DNA of 7,414 nucleotides, taken from NCBI GenBank assembly GCA_025965635.1, contig JAOPWO010000114.1:1-7414 (forward strand), in the 5' to 3' direction. The stretch comes from Modestobacter sp. (lineage in GTDB: Bacteria > Actinomycetota > Actinomycetes > Mycobacteriales > Geodermatophilaceae). Of this stretch, positions 5,595 through 7,414 are shown one piece after another. Position 1 is the first letter of the stretch. Each line of letters opens with the position of its first letter. The notes under the pieces were generated by a model, which was given only the letters and a program-made list of their open reading frames with translations, was not told the DNA's origin and did no database searches. The position numbers and the translations under genes were made by a program.

Positions 5595-5609
5595 GATCTG
5601 CCGCACCTC

Positions 5610-5656
5610 ACGACGCCGTCGTGAGCGGGTCGCCGACCTGCTCGCGGCGGCGTCGT
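5610..5656 (+). terminator. 22-bp hairpin after rplT (terminator or processing site)
   Basis: Bases 5610-5631 pair with 5635-5656 without a single mismatch: 22 pairs, three of them G-U, around a GCC loop. A shorter exclusive hairpin, CTCACGAC 5607-5614 with GTCGTGAG 5618-5625, uses the same 5' bases. No T tract follows. It lies 15 nt after the rplT stop and 31 nt before the methyltransferase start, so it may end or reduce ribosomal-protein transcription or serve as a double-strand RNA processing site. Confidence 0.6.
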
Positions 5657-5687
5657 CGTCCGTGCCCACCCCGTCCCGAGGAGCCCC

Positions 5688-6491
5688 GTGCCCGACCTGC
5701 TGACCGAGCGCTCGGCCCGGGTCGCCGCGGCCCGGAAACTCACCCGGCGCAGTGGCCGGGACGACGCCCGTGCGTTCCTGGCCGAGGGGCGGCAGGCGGT
5801 CAGCGAGGCGCTCGCCGAGGCGGAGCGCGACCCGGCCGCCGTCCGGGAGCTGTTCGTGACCGAGGCCGCCGCGACAGCGCACCGCGACCTGCTCGCCGGC
5901 ACGTCCGTCCCGGTGTGGCTGGTCACCGAGCACGCCGCCGCGACGCTGTCCGAGACGGTCACCCCGCAGGGCCTGGTCGCCGTCTGCCCGCTGCGTGACG
6001 TACCGGCCGGGTCGCTGGTGGAGCGCCCCCCGCGGCTGGCCGTGGCGTTCGCCGAGCTCAACGACCCCGGCAACGCCGGCACGGTGCTGCGCACCGCGGA
6101 TGCGTGTGGCGCCGGCGCCGTGGTCTTCGGCGCCGGGTCTGCCGACCCCTACAACGGCAAGGTCGTCCGCAGCAGCGCGGGGAGCCTCTTCCACGTCGAC
6201 GTGGTGCGCAGCGCGGCGCTGGCCGAGCTCGTCCCGGCGGTCCAGGCCGCCGGGGTGACCGTGCTCGCCGCCGACGGCGGGGGAGAGGTCGCCCTCGACG
6301 AGGCCGCCGACGAGGGCCTGCTCGCCGCCCCGGTGCTCTGGCTGTTCGGCAACGAGGCCCGCGGACTGGACGCCGGGCTCGCCGCACTCGCCGACGCGCG
6401 GGTGCGCATCCCGATGCGCGGCCGAGCGGAGAGCCTGAACCTGTCGGTCGCCGCGTCGATCTGCCTCTACGCCACCCAGCTCGCCCAGTGA
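5688..6491 (+). CDS. tsnR: TrmH/SpoU-family 23S rRNA or tRNA 2'-O-methyltransferase (TsnR-like)
   Basis: This 267-residue SPOUT enzyme transfers a methyl group from S-adenosylmethionine to a ribose 2'-OH in RNA. An N-terminal substrate-binding region (about 1-112) is followed by the knotted catalytic domain with motif 1 at residues 125-139 (NDPGNAGTVLRTADA; catalytic Arg135), motif 2 at 218-227 (WLFGNEARGL) and motif 3 at 241-261 (IPMRGRAESLNLSVAAS then ICLY). GTG 5688 is preceded by GAGGAG (5678-5683) 4 nt away. The same gene follows rplT in mycobacteria (Rv1644, tsnR). The target nucleotide cannot be read from sequence; the symbol follows synteny and does not imply thiostrepton resistance. 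A strong hairpin separates it from rplT, so it may be expressed at a lower level. Confidence 0.92.
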   Translation: MPDLLTERSARVAAARKLTRRSGRDDARAFLAEGRQAVSEALAEAERDPAAVRELFVTEAAATAHRDLLAGTSVPVWLVTEHAAATLSETVTPQGLVAVCPLRDVPAGSLVERPPRLAVAFAELNDPGNAGTVLRTADACGAGAVVFGAGSADPYNGKVVRSSAGSLFHVDVVRSAALAELVPAVQAAGVTVLAADGGGEVALDEAADEGLLAAPVLWLFGNEARGLDAGLAALADARVRIPMRGRAESLNLSVAASICLYATQLAQ

Positions 6492-6506
6492 GGCTCCCGG
6501 CACGGT

Positions 6507-6532
6507 CCCACCGCGAGCTTGCGAGCGGTGGG
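6507..6532. terminator. Bidirectional terminator-like hairpin
   Basis: CCCACCGC (6507-6514) and GCGGTGGG (6525-6532) form a perfect 8-bp stem with a 10-nt loop in the 58-bp gap between two convergent genes. No T tract is present on either strand, but position and stability fit a shared terminator. Confidence 0.55.
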
Positions 6533-6549
6533 GGGCAGGGGGTCCTCCT

Positions 6550-7110
6550 TCACCGCCGGGTGCGGTAGCGCAGCAGGACGACGCCGCCGGCGAACCGGCG
6601 CTCCTCCACCAGGTCCAGGTCCAGCCGCAGGCCGGCCGGCAGCCACGGCGTGCCACCGCCCACCACGACCGGGACGACGAACACCGAGCACTCGTCCACC
6701 AGCCCTGCGTGCAGCGCACCGGCGGCCAGGGTCGGGCCGCCCAGGCCGACGTCGCGCTCGGCCCGGTCCACCAGCTGCCGCACCGCCGCGGGGTCGAAGG
6801 TCCGCTCGATCCGGGTCCGGTCGGTGGTCACCGCCGCCAGCGTCGTGGAGTAGACGACCTTGTCCGCTGCCCGCCAGATCCGCGCGTAGTCCCGTATGTG
6901 CGGTGGCGCGTCGTCCAGCCAGTCGTCGGTGTCCCAGACGGCCATCGTCTCGTAGGTCCGGCGCCCGTAGAAGTACGTGCCGACGCCCTCCTCCTGCTGG
7001 TTGACGAAGCGGTGCACCTCCGCGTCCGGCTCCGCCCAGGCGAAGCTGCCGTCGGTGTCGGCCACGTAGCCGTCGAGCGAGGCGATCGAGTTGTAGATCA
7101 GCGCGGCCAT
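6550..7110 (-). CDS. Dihydrofolate-reductase-like protein (RibD C-terminal domain family)
   Basis: The 186-residue protein belongs to the family of stand-alone RibD-C/DHFR-like proteins, presumed NAD(P)H-dependent reductases with unknown substrates in most cases. Seen features are the N-terminal SIASLDGYVADTDGSFAWA (residues 8-26), FYGRRTYETM (47-56), DKVVYSTTL (83-91), the nucleotide-binding type GGPTLAAGALHAGLVDE (124-140) and PVVVGGGTPWLP (147-158). ATG 7110 is chosen because AGGAG lies 7 nt upstream and the family begins just before this strand; a longer frame to 7257 would run into the divergent pheS start. It sits antisense between the methyltransferase and pheS, which are often adjacent in actinobacteria, so it looks like an insertion into a conserved block. 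It is not expected to be the folate-pathway FolA itself. Confidence 0.88.
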   Translation of the reverse strand: MAALIYNSIASLDGYVADTDGSFAWAEPDAEVHRFVNQQEEGVGTYFYGRRTYETMAVWDTDDWLDDAPPHIRDYARIWRAADKVVYSTTLAAVTTDRTRIERTFDPAAVRQLVDRAERDVGLGGPTLAAGALHAGLVDECSVFVVPVVVGGGTPWLPAGLRLDLDLVEERRFAGGVVLLRYRTRR

Positions 7111-7159
7111 GGCCCAGCTCCTGGTTCCCCGGCCCGCGGCCGGCGTCGTCGTCGCGGGG

Positions 7160-7172
7160 GAGGACTCTCCTC
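7160..7172. repeat. Short inverted repeat in the divergent promoter region
   Basis: GAGGA-CTC-TCCTC lies between the divergent reductase-like gene and pheS, 50 bp upstream of the former's start. It could be an operator for either gene, or chance; five-base arms are short for GC-rich DNA. Confidence 0.2.
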
Positions 7173-7230
7173 GTGGCCGTCGCTCATCGGTCGGGCAGGA
7201 ACCCGGGGGCGACCGGGCAGGGGCGCCGGG

Positions 7231-7236
7231 CAGAAT
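7231..7236 (+). promoter_or_regulatory. Candidate -10 element for leaderless pheS mRNA
   Basis: CAGAAT ends 8 nt before GTG 7245, and no Shine-Dalgarno is seen between them. A weak GCGACC (7209-7214) lies 16 bp further upstream as a possible -35. The arrangement suggests transcription starting at or within a base or two of the start codon. Confidence 0.35.
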
Positions 7237-7244
7237 GGACTCCC

Positions 7245-7414
7245 GTGTCTGGCGCAAACGACCCCTACGACCCCAAGCAGGTCGCTGCGCTGTCGCCGGA
7301 GGCGCTCGACGCCGCCGTCCGCGCCGCGATCGACGCCTTCGCCGCTGCGACCGACCTGGCGGCGCTGGCCGCCGTCCGGCCGGCGCACCTCGGCGACCGC
7401 GCTCCGGTGCTGCT
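7245..7414 (+). CDS. pheS: Phenylalanyl-tRNA synthetase alpha subunit, N-terminal 56 codons (truncated by window)
   Basis: The visible start reads MSGANDPYDPKQVAALSPEA and continues with an Ala-rich helical region (VRAAIDAFAAATDLAALAAV, then RPAHLGDRAPVLL). This is the N-terminal coiled-coil arm of PheRS alpha, which contacts tRNA-Phe; the catalytic core lies beyond the window. PheS pairs with PheT as a cytoplasmic heterotetramer that charges tRNA-Phe. GTG 7245 is supported by the family start and by the upstream -10-like CAGAAT. pheS following the infC-rpmI-rplT-tsnR block is the usual actinobacterial order, which strengthens the call from a short fragment. Confidence 0.85.
   Translation, partial: MSGANDPYDPKQVAALSPEALDAAVRAAIDAFAAATDLAALAAVRPAHLGDRAPVL

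Noticed and set aside
5022..6719. Minus-strand open frame of over 500 codons
   Set aside because: It runs antisense through L35, L20 and the methyltransferase, all of which are certain; a GC-rich shadow.
7111..7257. Longer start for the reductase-like protein
   Set aside because: It would run over the pheS start, and the ATG at 7110 has a good AGGAG and begins where the family begins.
1..7414. CRISPR array, insertion sequence, tRNA/rRNA gene, toxin-antitoxin or phage-defence genes
   Set aside because: No direct-repeat/spacer pattern, terminal inverted repeats with transposase, tRNA-like fold or defence-type protein was found on either strand.

Overview
The window is a very GC-rich (G/C at nearly every third codon position) stretch of actinobacterial chromosome. 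The gene set and protein sequences look most like Geodermatophilaceae or related high-GC Actinobacteria; that placement is inference from protein flavour, codon bias and gene order, not a database result. I see no mobile element, CRISPR array, tRNA or rRNA. Most of the window is housekeeping DNA, and the least explained material is in non-coding and leader regions.

Left part (1-2113): a truncated, unrecognised minus-strand gene is divergent from a NarK/NasA-type nitrate/nitrite transporter. The 134-bp gap between them holds an 11-bp-phased series of GNAAC-like sites resembling GlnR boxes. Middle left (2146-3878): a minus-strand HemD-like/winged-helix regulator of the NnaR type is convergent with the transporter and divergent from a small membrane protein with a bacterial PH-like domain. 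Transporter, regulator and putative GlnR sites together read as a nitrogen-assimilation module; no nitrate or nitrite reductase is inside the window.

Centre (3899-6491): the conserved translation cluster infC (IF3), rpmI (L35), rplT (L20) and a TrmH/SpoU rRNA methyltransferase, all on the plus strand. A good promoter (ATGACG-18-TAACAT) precedes a 275-nt leader that can fold into a multi-helix arm, a terminator-like 12-bp hairpin and a hairpin over the infC ribosome binding site. infC has no ATG, GTG or TTG available and appears to start at ATC. The infC-rpmI and rplT-methyltransferase gaps also contain strong hairpins, the second being an unbroken 22-bp stem.

Right part (6507-7414): a bidirectional-terminator-like hairpin separates the translation cluster from a minus-strand RibD-C/dihydrofolate-reductase-like gene, which is divergent from the first 56 codons of pheS (phenylalanyl-tRNA synthetase alpha). 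The pheS and PH-protein starts, and perhaps the transporter start, lack a well-placed Shine-Dalgarno and have a -10-like hexamer 6-8 nt upstream, suggesting leaderless mRNAs.

I did not find a clearly new gene system. The best candidate for an undescribed regulatory unit is the infC-rpmI-rplT leader and intergenic RNA structures.
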